From contig CM049322.1 of the NCBI GenBank assembly GCA_026874595.1, positions 50,321,340-50,385,339 on the forward strand: a stretch of 64,000 nucleotides of DNA, written 5' to 3'. Under the pieces are notes generated by a model, which did not search any database, was not told where the DNA came from, and saw only the letters and a program-made list of their open reading frames with translations. Origin of the DNA: Sipunculus nudus. Lineage: Eukaryota > Annelida > Sipuncula > Golfingiida > Sipunculidae. This document shows, in pieces, positions 35,411 to 46,844 of this stretch. How positions within the stretch are numbered: position 1 is the first letter of the stretch; every line of letters starts with the position of its first letter. A program made the translations under genes and the position numbers.

Positions 35411-37314
35411 ATGGGTGAAGAAGAGAAAAACTTACCTCGTGTTGTATACACACACCGTAAGCTGTCACGATTTAATGGTGATAGGGACAGATTTGCTGAC
35501 TGAGAAGTTGAAGCGCGTACTGCTTTAGAGGTCCAGGGTATTCAGGGTAAGGCCGCCGCTGAGTTCCTATTGGCACATTTAGAAGGTGTTGCCAGAAATG
35601 AGGTCAAGTTCACTCCAGAAGCTGAGCGTGATGATCCAGCAAAGGTATTTGATATACTTAGTGAGGCTTTGGTGATAGACATTCTAGCGACCAGCTTTTG
35701 GATAAGTTTTATAATAGACAAGAGGGTGAGACAATTAGAGAATTCTCACACGGACTCATGTCACTGTTAAAAAATGCATGTAAAAAAGATGAGACTTGTG
35801 TCGCAAAAAAAGATCGTGTACTTCGCGGTAGGTTCGCAGAAAAAGTGCTAGATAGTAGATTACGCCGTGATTTGGTACGCTATAATTCCGAGAATGCAGA
35901 CTTAACATTTCGACAGTTGCGAGCCAAAGCCATTGAGTGGAGTGAGGAGGAAGTAACTTCTCAACCTAGGGGTGAGGCTCACATGACCGAGGTTACATCC
36001 CAGCCAAGGGGAGCGGCGAAAGTAGACACTGTTGATTTGTCCCGAGGTCAGGATGAAGGGATGGAGAAAACACTCTGTAGAGTACTAGATGCGCTTGATC
36101 AGCAAGCAAGGGTGCAGACTCAGTTGTTAGAGCAGCAACAGAAATTATTCCAGATGGTTTTGGATTCCAAGAGTAGTGCCCCACCACAGAGGCGCGATGA
36201 AGGTTTTGCTAGGAGACAACCACAGAGAGACTATCGCAGAATTAATATGAGAGAGGTTGAGTGCCACCGTTGTCATAAGTTAGGTCATTTTGCGAGAAAT
36301 TGTTCAGAGAAGCTGACAGTCAATGAAAGTAGTGGTCCTCCAACAGATAGTCCCAGACAAGCAGACAGTTCCAGTACGTCAACCAATGTATTCACTGAAG
36401 GAGGTGGTGTTGGGACTGACATAATAGACAAAGCAGTTGGAAGTCGACCTGTGGTAACTGCCAGAATTGCAGGAGTGCCTGTAAAATGCTTGATCGATAC
36501 CGGGTCACAGGTGACAACTCTTAGTGAAGAGGTATTTCAACAGAGTATACGTTCTCAGAGCGGAAAACCGATGGAAGTAGGACAATGGCTTACGCTTCGG
36601 GCAGCCAATGGATTAGAGGTGCCTTATACAGGATTAGTTATTGCCAGAGTGGAAGTCGGCAATAATACAGTTGAGGAGGCAGGCATTTTAATTGTCAAGT
36701 CTACCCCCGAAACCAAGGAGAAGCTACAGCACGTTCCGGGAGTGTTGGGGACAAATGTGCTGTCTCATTTACCAGGTTTTGACTGTCTAAAGTTAGACGA
36801 GATTACAACAGCGCCACCTAGGAGTGGGTTTGTTAAATTGGCCAGTTGTTCGGAGATATTAGTGCCATCGAGATGCAAGTGTATTTTGCCAGTAAGGGGC
36901 CCAACCACATGGCAAGGAGACGCTATGGTGGAACCATTAAAAGGTGTTTCAACATTGGTCCAGCCTACACTTATGAACTTTTCAACAGGTATTTCAGAGA
37001 TCCAAGCTGTAAACTTTAGTGACAGAGAAATACGACTGAAGCCCAACACGCGGCTTGGTGTTATATCTGCGGCAATGGAGATAATACCCACAACGGAACC
37101 TTTAAGGATTGAACAAGTCGATGAGGAGATACAGGTCTCTGGTGGACTGAAGGAAGACCATGCAGGTGATTTGCCGAAAGTAGATCTGTCTGAATTCAGA
37201 GGCACAGATGAGGAGCGACAAAAACTGGAGGCTCTATTGATGAAACACTCGAGAGTATTTCTGCGAGAGGGAGAGCAGTTACCTTGCACTGATTCCATCC
37301 AACACCGTATCTAG
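35411..37314 (+). pseudogene. gag: gag-protease region, disrupted
   Basis: The first plausible ATG is at 35411 (MGEEEKNLPRVVYTHRK). This frame meets TGA at 35501-35503, continues open beyond it, and passes to the next frame near 35665. From there it runs as one 538-codon stretch (35698-37314). That stretch has a CCHC zinc knuckle, CHRCHKLGHFARNC, at about residues 189-202 of the stretch, typical of nucleocapsid. It then has an aspartic protease signature CLIDTGSQVTTL at about residues 264-275. The frame ends at TAG 37312-37314 and, beyond it, pol continues in the same frame. Gag packages the RNA and the protease processes the polyprotein (established). The N-terminal stop and frame change mean this copy probably makes no full Gag. 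Confidence 0.85.
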
Positions 37315-37332
37315 CTTGAAGACGATGAACCA

Positions 37333-40284
37333 GTGCAACAGACATATAGGCGCATTCCACCTCAACTCTGGAGTGAGGTGAAGGAGCATTTAAAGGATCT
37401 TGAAAGGAGAGGCATTATTCGAGAGAGCCAGTCTGATTTCGCATCGCCTATCGTCCTAGTCCGCAAAAAGACAGGAGATCTCAGAATATGCGTAGATTAT
37501 CGTCGCTTGAATAAAAAGGTCAGGAGGGATGCTTTTCCCCTTCCTCGAGTGGAGGAATGTTTAGAGGCCATGTCAGGTGCAACCTTGTTCTCGACATTAG
37601 ATTTGGCATCGGCCCACAGTCAGATTCCAGTAGCAGAAGAGGACATTCATAAGACCGCATTTTTTACGCCAATGGGGCTGTGGGAACATCTTCGCATGCC
37701 GTTTGGTCTGTCGAACTCGCCAGCGACGTGGCAGAGGCTGATGAGCCGAGTCTTTCGAGAGGATATTCTGGAAATTTTGTTGGTGTTTCTTGACGATATC
37801 ATTGTTTTTAGTTCTACGTTTGACCAACACCTCGAGCGTTTGGATCTAGTTTTTACTAGACTTGCTGCACACGGACTGAAGCTCAAGGGTGAGAAGTGCC
37901 ATTTCTGTGAGGAGAGTGTGACTTTCTTAGGTCATATTGTTACCAAAGATGGTGTTAGACCAGATCCGGAGAAGATTAGTGTAGTGTCCGAATGGCCAGT
38001 TCCAGAGACGTTGAGGGGACTGAGGTCATTTCTAGGTTTTGCGGCATACTACAGTCGTTTTGTGCCTGGATTTTCCCGTTTGGCCAAGCCCCTACATACA
38101 TTAGTTGCTCAGGTAATCAACCGAAGGAAACAAACGAAACGCGTGAAAGAGTCGTCACTCTCAGATGTTTGGACTTCAGAGCATAACCAGGCATTTGTGA
38201 AGCTGAAGGATGCACTAACCAGTGATCTACTGCTGGGATACCCCGATTTCTCAAGTGAATTTGTCTTAGAGACTGACGCGTCATTTGCAGGTTTGGGAGC
38301 TGTTTTGAGCCAGGTGCAGGAAGGCAAGAAGCGAGTTATCGCCTACGCAAGTCGTAGTTTGAGAGGAAGTGAGAAAAATGCCTCCAATTACAGTTCGAAG
38401 AAGTTGGAGTTGCTTGCTTTAAAGTGGGCCGTATGTGACCGTTTTCGGGAATATCTACAGGGAAGCTCTTTTACAGTTGTAACGGATAATAATCCGCTCA
38501 CTTATTTGATGTCAAAGTCCAAGTTACCGGCGTTAGAGCAACGATGGGCCTCAGCCTTGGCAGGATTCTCATTCAAGATCAAGTATAGGCCTGGCACATA
38601 TAATTCCAACGCGGACGGTTTATCGCGACAAGAGTCAAGGCCATGGGAGATCAATGAGCCGAGTAAGGATCAGGAGGTAGAAACCACTTCAGCGTTGGCC
38701 AGTCTGTTACAGAATACCAACGTTCCGCTTGAGTTACAGAAAGGTGTTTGGGAAGGGAGAGGCTTCCAGGAACCCGAACAAGTGCAACTAGATGAGTTAC
38801 AGGCAACGCCATTACCGTCATTATCCATGGAAGGACTGGAAGATCTCCAAAGGCGTGATCCAGTGATTGGTCGTTTTCTAGATTATTGGGAAAAGGGAGA
38901 GAAACCTACTGGAATGGTACGGAGGAGAGAACCCAAAGATGTCCAGATGTATTTTAGACAATGGGACAGAATCGCATTTAAAGATGGTGTTCTTGTGAGG
39001 AAAGTCATAGATCCTGTGATGGGTCAAGTGTTTCAGATTTGTACACCTAACGTTGTAAAGCAAGAGGTCCTCAAGTCACTGCATGATGGGCATGGCCATC
39101 AGGGAACCGAGAGAACGGAAACCCTAGTGCGTAGTCGGTACTATTGGCCAGGTATGTCTCGTGATGTTCAGGAGTGGGTACAGAATTGTAACCGTTGTGT
39201 TTTGGCCAAACATCAGGCTGTGCGTCCACCTATGGGATCATTGTTAGCTAGTCGTCCATTGGAGGTCGTCGCAATGGATTTTACTTTGCTTGAAAGAAGT
39301 AGTGATGGGCTAGAGAATGTGTTAGTTCTCACCGACGTTTTTACGAAATGGGCCGTTGCCATTCCCACACGTGATCAGACTGCGGTCACGGTGGCCAGAG
39401 TGTTAGTGAACGAATGGTTTCAAAGATTTGGCCCACCATTGCGCCTGCATTCCGACCAGGGCAGGAATTTCGAATCGGCAGTAGTCCGAGAGCTTTGTAA
39501 ATTGTATGGCGTTGAGCGTTCACATAGTACACCATACCATCCTCAGGGAAACACTCAATGTGAGAGGTACAACCGAACACTTCATCACTTACTGCGTACT
39601 CTTCCATCAGACGAGAAGAAACATTGGCCTCGTCATTTGCAAGATGTAACATGGATGTATAACACCACGCAACATGCATCCACCGGATATTCACCTTTCT
39701 TTCTTTTGTATGGTCGTGTACCTCACCTGCCAGTTGATATGTGGACAGGGAGCATTCCGCAAGAACAAGGACCCGTAACTTCAGATAATTGGGTAAAGAT
39801 TCATCAAAGGAACTTGATGCGCACTTACAAGCAACAGAAATTAGAACAATCCGCAGAGAAGCGAAAACAAATTTTCGACAGAAAAGCTAGAGAAGTCCCA
39901 CTAGATGTTGGATCGCTAGTATACGTCAGACAGCGAACTCTGGGACGTAACAAGATTCAGGATTGCTACAATCCTAAGCCTTATAAAATTGTGGATCTCG
40001 GGGAAGGTCGAGACATCTATAAGATAGAGCCAGCCGATGGATTCGGTCAGAGTAAATGGATGAACCGGACTCGGTTACGAGAGTGTCCGAAAATCCGTGA
40101 AACCCCATGTCATCTTCCACATTTTGAACCAGTACAACTGTTGGACGAAGAAGCCGAAGATGATGGAGAGGATTTTTATGTTGTTGAATATGGTTCTGAA
40201 CCGAAAGTTAATCAGGGAATGCGAGGTGATGACCGAGCATGTGTGACTCGCGAAGAGACATTTGCCAAGCTCTTCATTCATTGA
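37333..40284 (+). CDS. pol: pol: reverse transcriptase, RNase H, integrase
   Basis: 983 codons open from just after the TAG at 37312. The stated start (GTG 37333) is only the first start-like codon; the protein is expected to be a continuation of Gag-Pro. RT motifs: LRICVDYRRLN (about residues 50-60) and FLDDIIVFS (about 151-159, catalytic DD). RNase H: ETDASFAGLGAVLS (about 312). Integrase: the zinc-binding H...H...CxxC region (HDGHGHQ, then CNRC, about 584-625), then catalytic D in AMDFT (~648), D in HSDQG (~706) and E in CERYN (~742). The last two have exactly 35 residues between them. Ends at TGA 40282-40284. All catalytic residues are present, so pol itself looks intact. Minus ORFs across it are shadows. 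Confidence 0.93.
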   Translation: MQQTYRRIPPQLWSEVKEHLKDLERRGIIRESQSDFASPIVLVRKKTGDLRICVDYRRLNKKVRRDAFPLPRVEECLEAMSGATLFSTLDLASAHSQIPVAEEDIHKTAFFTPMGLWEHLRMPFGLSNSPATWQRLMSRVFREDILEILLVFLDDIIVFSSTFDQHLERLDLVFTRLAAHGLKLKGEKCHFCEESVTFLGHIVTKDGVRPDPEKISVVSEWPVPETLRGLRSFLGFAAYYSRFVPGFSRLAKPLHTLVAQVINRRKQTKRVKESSLSDVWTSEHNQAFVKLKDALTSDLLLGYPDFSSEFVLETDASFAGLGAVLSQVQEGKKRVIAYASRSLRGSEKNASNYSSKKLELLALKWAVCDRFREYLQGSSFTVVTDNNPLTYLMSKSKLPALEQRWASALAGFSFKIKYRPGTYNSNADGLSRQESRPWEINEPSKDQEVETTSALASLLQNTNVPLELQKGVWEGRGFQEPEQVQLDELQATPLPSLSMEGLEDLQRRDPVIGRFLDYWEKGEKPTGMVRRREPKDVQMYFRQWDRIAFKDGVLVRKVIDPVMGQVFQICTPNVVKQEVLKSLHDGHGHQGTERTETLVRSRYYWPGMSRDVQEWVQNCNRCVLAKHQAVRPPMGSLLASRPLEVVAMDFTLLERSSDGLENVLVLTDVFTKWAVAIPTRDQTAVTVARVLVNEWFQRFGPPLRLHSDQGRNFESAVVRELCKLYGVERSHSTPYHPQGNTQCERYNRTLHHLLRTLPSDEKKHWPRHLQDVTWMYNTTQHASTGYSPFFLLYGRVPHLPVDMWTGSIPQEQGPVTSDNWVKIHQRNLMRTYKQQKLEQSAEKRKQIFDRKAREVPLDVGSLVYVRQRTLGRNKIQDCYNPKPYKIVDLGEGRDIYKIEPADGFGQSKWMNRTRLRECPKIRETPCHLPHFEPVQLLDEEAEDDGEDFYVVEYGSEPKVNQGMRGDDRACVTREETFAKLFIH

Positions 40285-40530
40285 TAGAGATCGTAGACGA
40301 ACTGCAGGGCAAAACCGTAATATACATAGAGAACCCCGTTCAGCTTGGGAATTGACTAAGAATCCGGCTAGTAGTCAGGATATGTATGTTTTAACCACAT
40401 CTGACTTTGATTTTTGTCGTAAGGAGACTTTTGTGTAGTTCATGATATTTGACCATTAAGTTGTAAGACTTGAGAAGTTTAGGTGTTTATGAGCCTTCTC
40501 ATTCTTTGTAATCGTAAGGTTCAGGCTCAC
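40285..40530 (+). other. Short region between pol and the polypurine tract
   Basis: About 250 bp with no env-like ORF. Confidence 0.6.
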
Positions 40531-40547
40531 AAAAAAGTCGGGGTGGG
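40531..40547 (+). promoter_or_regulatory. Polypurine tract
   Basis: AAAAAAGTCGGGGTGGG directly abuts the TGTGACC of the 3' LTR, the expected place of the plus-strand primer. Confidence 0.75.
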
Positions 40548-43500
40548 TGTGACCGAACAACAGTCGTTGTTGAGGTCAGAGGTTATGTCATTTAATTAGC
40601 ATGTTTTGTTACGGTAACTACCGCCAGGTTTTAGCTAGCGCCACTTGCTGGAGACGGTATTGTACTACTGCGCATCTTGTTTAGCGCAGGGCGGAATTCA
40701 GCGTTCGTTCAGAAACCATGTGAAGACTTTTGGTCAGGGTCCGTAAATATTGTTTTAATCCCAGGTTAGTATTTAATGTCAGCACTTCTAGGATAGTCCG
40801 CGCATGTAAAACAGTTGTTTTCTTACTATTGACGCTAGTTCAGGCTGTCAACACCTGTTTGTTAATGGTAAATTCATGTTTTAGTCCTGAGCTGTTGTAT
40901 TCACATCGCGCGTGAATGATGTTGTGTTATTTGCTGATTATATTGATGCGCACTGCTAAATATACTTTTTTATTCTACGGATATATTGGTTTTACAAGGG
41001 AAGTAACCCTATATAATATATTTGAAACCAGACTTAGCCTGTGTAAACCTTTGAGTATGGCATGTCTGCCAGGCATAAGTAAAACCATGACGTATCCCGA
41101 GTTTGCCCTAATTGAAGTGAATGCTAAACGTTCCATTTGCGTACTTTCTTTTAAATCCTACACGATAGGTGTCAGCATTTTCGTTTGTCAGATGAACAGA
41201 TTATCGCTCGCCGTAGTTTAACTGCTGTTATTGTTCACCAAGTGTAAATTTGATATTACTTTCACTCAGTAAAGTGAGACGTGGTTTATAAAACCGGAAT
41301 TATATTCTTTATTGTATTTTGTGCTTAGGATAGCCTTCAGTATGCTATTATTTGAGGAATGAAACAGTTTTATTGTCTATAAGTTGTAAATAACTAAAGT
41401 TATCATTGTTTAGGCTGAAGAGTAAACAAGGAGGTTATGTCTTAACCCGTGTTTGACTGTGCTTCTATGGTTAAGCATACTAAGTTTGTCATGTTATCCT
41501 GATATTGTAATATGTTACAACCAGGTAATTTTATACTGAAACTTGTGATTTTAATTTTCTTTTGTTGCCAGGACTTAACCAGCCAACAGAGGGCCGTGTT
41601 ACAAGCTGCTGCGCTTCCAGAGCCAGCCACCCTTTTTTAGCTCAGCTGACTATAAGTCATCTGAGCTATAGTCGTGGTCCATTGTCCGTCGTCCGTCCGT
41701 CTGTCCGTCCGTCCGTCCGTCCGTCCGTCCGTCCGTAGATGTGGCACGTTTTGAAACCGTAAGACCTAGGAATCCAAAATTCGGCATAATGTTAGATGTC
41801 CCCAAGATCTCCTACCATGCCCAAAACTGGGTCTTTGCAACTTTGTTCCTTTGAGAAATTAAGGAAAAACCTCAATTTTTTATTAAAAACCTATTTTCAC
41901 ACTTCAGGACTGCCTAATATCAAAACCACTCATCTGTTTTTCCTCATATTTACCATAAATATTCCTCTATATAGTTCCTATGTACATGCCAGAAATTATG
42001 TCTGTATTATTTAATTTAAAAAAGTTATGGGCCCAAACATAATGCATTTTGTAAAAAATCAGGAAAGATATTTGATCACTTAACACAAAAAATGTTAAAG
42101 CTATGGACCTTTTTACCATTTATATAACTTTAATTAATCAAAATTAAATTGTATACCCAAAATTAGATGAAAATCTTTTAAATTTTTTAAAATATTAATA
42201 AAAATAAAAAATTGGTACCTTAAATTTTGCCCAACTTTGACCATGGCACGTTTTTTTCCTGTAAGTACTGTGGATTTAATTTTCACAGCATGTTTTTGTT
42301 AGCATTTCAACTGTTAACACCAAAAATTTGAAACCAGTTGATCAAAAACTGTAGATTTTAATCAAGTTTTCAAGCACCATGTAACATATTGTTTACATCA
42401 AGCTAGTGTTATGCAGTTTGCAAGAGCTCAGCTCCCCAGCTTCAGCTCTAAATTTCTTAAATTCGGCAATCAGTTAGATGTCTCCAAAATCCCCTACCAT
42501 GCCAAGAATTTGGTCACTAGGACTTAATACCTTCGAGATATTAATGAAAAACTTCATTTTTCCATTAAAAACCCATTGTTACACTTCAAGACTGCCTAAT
42601 ATCAAAACCACTGATCTGACTTTAATCATAAATAATATACATATTTTTCATTCTCTATGCACATGCCAGAAGGATGTCAGTATTGCGTAATTGTTTTAAG
42701 TTATGGGCCCAAACATAATGCACTTTGTAAAAAATCAAGAAATATATTTACTCCCTTAACAAGGGCATTGCTGAAGCTAGAGATTTTTTTGTCAGGGATG
42801 TAACATTATTTAATCAAGATTCAAATGAATACCCAAAATTAGTTCTGAATTTTTCAAATTTTATAAGTTATTAGTATAAATATAAAATTAGTACCTTAAA
42901 TTTTGCCCAACTGTGACCATGGCACGTTTGTTTCCCGTGAGCACTGTTGATATAATATTCATATCATGCACACATTAGGATTTCAGCTTTTTAGTTTAGA
43001 AAGCTGAAAGAAATTGGCCAAAAATTGTAGCTTTTATTAATGTTTTTTATGAGACCCTGTCAGACTTTGGCTCTCTCTAGCCCCTCTTGAGTCACCTGTA
43101 TGTTGACCTTGTTGACCTTTCATCAAATTATGCACGCTTGAGGCGAGGCATACAGGAATCCAGGCAGCTTATGGCAAGCCACAGTTGATCCAGGTGTCCA
43201 ACCCAACTCATCTAGTAGTTTTAACCAACAACATAACAATAAACAATAAATTAATAAATTTTTATTGGTTTTTAATAACAAATAAAAGAAAAATAGAAAA
43301 GGAATTTGTTAGTTTATAATAACAGGAAATTAACTTGCAGTTACTGATGATATAAGAATCTTGTATCGATGGGTAGAAAGTCACATATTCCAAATAACAC
43401 CATGCAGTCACCTATGGCATTTTTCAGTTCAAATTTAATGATAAAGAAGTAAATCATATTATTCATTACTAATCATTAGGGATCATATGAAGGAAATTAA

Positions 43501-44367
43501 TGATAGACAAAGATGCAATTGATAATATTAATCTAGATTCCTACTGTGTCTAGTGTGTACATTGATGTGAAATTAGTCCAAAATGAATTTTTTACAGTTA
43601 TTTTTTAATATAAATAAAAGCCATAAAACCAGGTACTTATGATCATTATTTAAATGTGTGAATTTTGTATATTCTGGATTCTCAACATCATTGTTTGGTG
43701 AAAACTGAATAAATACCAGACATGGTGCGAATACTTTGTAATTGTATTTAAATACGAATATGATTATGTACTCCATTATAAAATTTCTTGCATAAAGAAT
43801 GGGAATTCAGGTAAAAATGAAAGTATATGAATACTCATGCAAATACTTTCAAAATGTATTCATGAATGCATTCATGAATATGTTCTTTATTATTATTTTA
43901 ATAATAATATCAGTTATATTTCATTTTAAATAATCATGATTCTCTTATTATTTTTAATAAAAATTATATTTGGGACAATATTTGTAATTTTTTTTAATAA
44001 ATAGTTAAACTCTTATATTATATGTTCTGCTTATAAGTTATATGGCCAAGTCAAAATCTGTGTGACAATAGTACTCCATTTGTTAATAAAATAAATGAAA
44101 TCAATCCTCTTCCCTGTCTCCAAAGGTACTATCAAAATCATACATAAGCTAAACAACAACAACTACTAATACAGCTTATATTTATTACCACACAAAACCA
44201 GCATGTGCCTCATTTCAAACTAATTATTTTTTTATCATATATAACAGCTGAGCGTCGTGACCCATAGGTCCCTTGTTGTTATTGTTGTAATCCTTTGTGT
44301 GATGATGAACACGAATAAACTGTTATTAAACAGTGCAGCCTTTGGTGTCTTGGCCTGACCGGTCACA
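40548..44367 (+). repeat. 3' LTR, interrupted by element A2
   Basis: LTR sequence runs 40548-41637 and 44276-44367. Removing the insertion restores an LTR of the same length as the 5' LTR within a few bases. ORFs at 40730-41221 mirror those in the 5' LTR. Confidence 0.92.
41638..44275 (-). mobile_element. Full-length A element, copy A2, inside the 3' LTR
   Basis: In minus orientation it starts CAAGGGACCTATGGGTCACG at 44275 and ends with the 31-base hairpin at 41668-41638 followed by six A. (ACGG)n lies at about 41686-41737. 2638 bp, the same two internal units as A1 and A3. The 5' LTR shows the empty site with a six-A tract (33966-33971 on the plus strand as T6). The insertion therefore lies in that tract and adds at most two duplicated bases. 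Confidence 0.88.
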
Positions 44368-44385
44368 CATAGAAACACACCTTTA

Positions 44386-44960
44386 GACCGCCTTTCCATA
44401 CATGCGGATTTTCACCCGGGCGGGTCCCGCGCGGGGGCCCGTATGCGGGCAGCCCCTTTCCATACGTGCGGGTCCCCGTATACGGGTTGTCAATTTCACG
44501 CATGCACTTATATAGTAATAATCATAATTTCTTAAAGTTTAGTGTACATAATATTCTAATCCAATATTCTGTTTAAACATAATAAATATAATACAAGCCA
44601 GGCATGGTTTGCGACGGGCATATCTCTCCTGCCACGTGTTTTCGTTACCTAGAGTTGGCCAGTGGGCCGTAGGGCCTATTTAAATCACGATAAAAACATG
44701 TCGCATATTAGGCCTATCTTTTATTCAGTCTAATGCACTAACAGATCTTTAATCTTTTCCAATGACAAGGAAAAATACCAGAAACATATACTGCTGGTGG
44801 CATCCGCATGTGGGCCCCCGCAGAAATCCAACACTGCTTGATCAGCATGCGGGACCCGCGCGGGGGCCTGCATGTAAGGAAAGGGGACTGAGATAACAGA
44901 CGTGTTGGACTTTATCCGCGCGGGTCCCGCGCGGGGGCCCGCATATATGGAAAGGCACCC
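44386..44960. mobile_element. GC-rich MITE, TTA target duplication
   Basis: Left GACCGCCTTTCCATACATGC; right end reverse complemented GGGTGCCTTTCCATATATGC. TTA flanks at 44383-44385 and 44961-44963. The palindromic string CGGGTCCCGCGCGGGGGCCC, or close variants, occurs near 44422, 44850 and 44918. 575 bp, no ORF. Sharply richer in GC than the flanks. Confidence 0.65.
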
Positions 44961-45002
44961 TTACGTGGTGAGGGTGCAAGTATGGGCGTATAATTACGAT
45001 GT

Positions 45003-45278
45003 GTTTTAAATATCCTTAATTGAACCAGTATCTTTTTAATCTTATAATAACTTATATTATTACTTTAAATCCTTGCCGGATTAAATATATATACTGGGGG
45101 GGGGGGGGGGGGGTAAAGTTCATGCTGGACAATTTGTATCGGAAGGATCAAGACGTTCCCGGGTTATTTCGTATTTTTCATTACTGGCCTCAGGGTTTCC
45201 TTTTAATTTTTTTTTATGTTTACACAGAAGTTAGTAAGCAGCGGACAAACAACTTTCTTCTCTCTCTCTCCTCCCCCC

Positions 45279-45309
<31 letters not shown>

Positions 45310-46835
45310 TCTTATTCAGGTAATAACAAAGTCAAGTACACTGCCATTACAAGTTTTATTCTTCACATATATACGTACCAAAAACTTTATAATATATCAT
45401 TTATTTAATCGAATTAATTGATTTCCCTATTTTAATATTTATTTTAATTATACAATCTTGTGAAATTAATAGTGACAGCATTGGTGTATGGCTTTGAAAA
45501 CCGTCATGAAAACTAGAACATGCTCGGTTCTCTCACTCTCTCTACGCTATTTACTGCAAGAAAAGATCCTGGATACCTACTTGCGCCACATATACAGTCT
45601 CCTAAAAAACATGATAAGTACGACTATGACTAGCCCGTCATTAATTCAACTATTTGTTACACAACCATACATGGACAATTATGTACATTTGCTGTACAAG
45701 TTGGGGCAATCGAAGTGACTTTATTTTTATACTACATACTGTTAACTATATATGCCACTGTCCGTAATAAAATTGTTTAAAAAATACTTATATTTAGCTG
45801 TTTCCACAGCTAAGCCGTATTACGCTTTCTGCATGTGTATATGCGTGTACAAAATATTGTTTTTTTTCCATGTGTGCGCATGTGCGTATATATACGTATA
45901 TATGAGTGAACTGGCAGTTGTATATATTGGCACCGTGGACGTAGAAAAAATTAAGTGACGTTATTTTACCGCATAAAAAAAACTCCTTTGGTGATTTTCA
46001 TGTATATACGCTGACGGACACGTGACGGACACACAACAGATTCAAAATAACATGAGCGATTTTTTCTCGCATTTTCGAGCACATGGAAACACAGCTTTGT
46101 GATATGAATTTAACATAGAGAACTGCCACGTGCTGAACAGAAGCATGCACTTCCACCCCCCCTCCCCCACCCCCACCCCCACCCCGGTCACTGCCAGAAA
46201 TATTGAAAGTCCATCTATAATCATGAAACTTATACACCAGTCCCGATGATGTTATAACATAACTGAGCCAAAGTGTACGTTACTGATGATAACACGGAGT
46301 ACTGGTATATTCTCGGGCCCTACGTCACTGGTCTATCTGCTATAAATATTAAAATGATACTAGCCATAGACCATTTTGGCATTTATATCCATAAAACCTA
46401 TAGAAATACATCAGTATAAATTTTGTCATAACTGAGCCAAAGTCAAAGATACGCTATGAATATGATTGATAAATACACAAATATACTTCTTATAGAAGTC
46501 TACAGTATGGGACTGAGAGATACATAATAACATATGCTTTATTTACATTATAATCATACAATTGTAGTCCATGTGATTTTATTGATGCAGTAATCACTAT
46601 CACTATAATTAATTAAATAAAAAGCTATGTACTTGTGAATCTTATATACTAAATACACAGTGAAATCCAAGCGTAGCATCATATCACAAACTGAAATGCC
46701 ATCCAAAATTAACACCAGAGTAAAACATTGTTAAACAATGTATCAGCTACAGGTCAACGACACCAGAAACCAGACAAGATGTGGACGTACATCACACGAC
46801 CGCCGCCTGATCGGAATTGTATATTATTTCGTCAA
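45003..46835 (+). repeat. Old direct duplication, copy 1 (copy 2 at 47829-49447)
   Basis: Shared ordered anchors include a G-run (45096-45113 versus 47926-47940), a (CT)n tract (45265-45312 versus 48098-48145), GGTATATTCTCGGGCCCTACG (46304 versus 48790) and GTATCAGCTACAGGTCAACG (46740 versus 49242). The offset falls from ~2820 to ~2500, so indels have accumulated. No intact gene. ORFs at 45020-45958 and 46042-46237 are unsupported. Confidence 0.7.
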
Positions 46836-46844
46836 TTTGAGGAT

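Larger units (their letters stand above)
32877..44367 (+). mobile_element. Complete Ty3/gypsy-type LTR retrotransposon with a nested A element
   Basis: Two LTRs (32877-34061 and 40548-44367) begin TGTGACCG and end CGGTCACA and are flanked by CATA. The domain order protease, RT, RNase H, integrase is that of Ty3/gypsy (established). About 8.85 kb without the 2.64-kb insertion in its 3' LTR. No envelope-like ORF follows pol. Coding lesions at 35501, ~35665 and 37312 make this copy probably non-autonomous, although the LTRs are still about 98-99% alike by eye. Confidence 0.92.

Noticed and set aside
36765-37298. 177-codon minus ORF
   Set aside because: Antisense shadow of the protease/pol region.
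40285-40530. Envelope gene
   Set aside because: Only ~250 bp separate pol from the polypurine tract and no membrane-protein-like ORF is present.
45020-45421. 133-codon plus ORF
   Set aside because: Spans a G-run and a (CT)n tract (poly-Gly and Ser/Leu repeats); no support in the duplicate copy at 47.8 kb.
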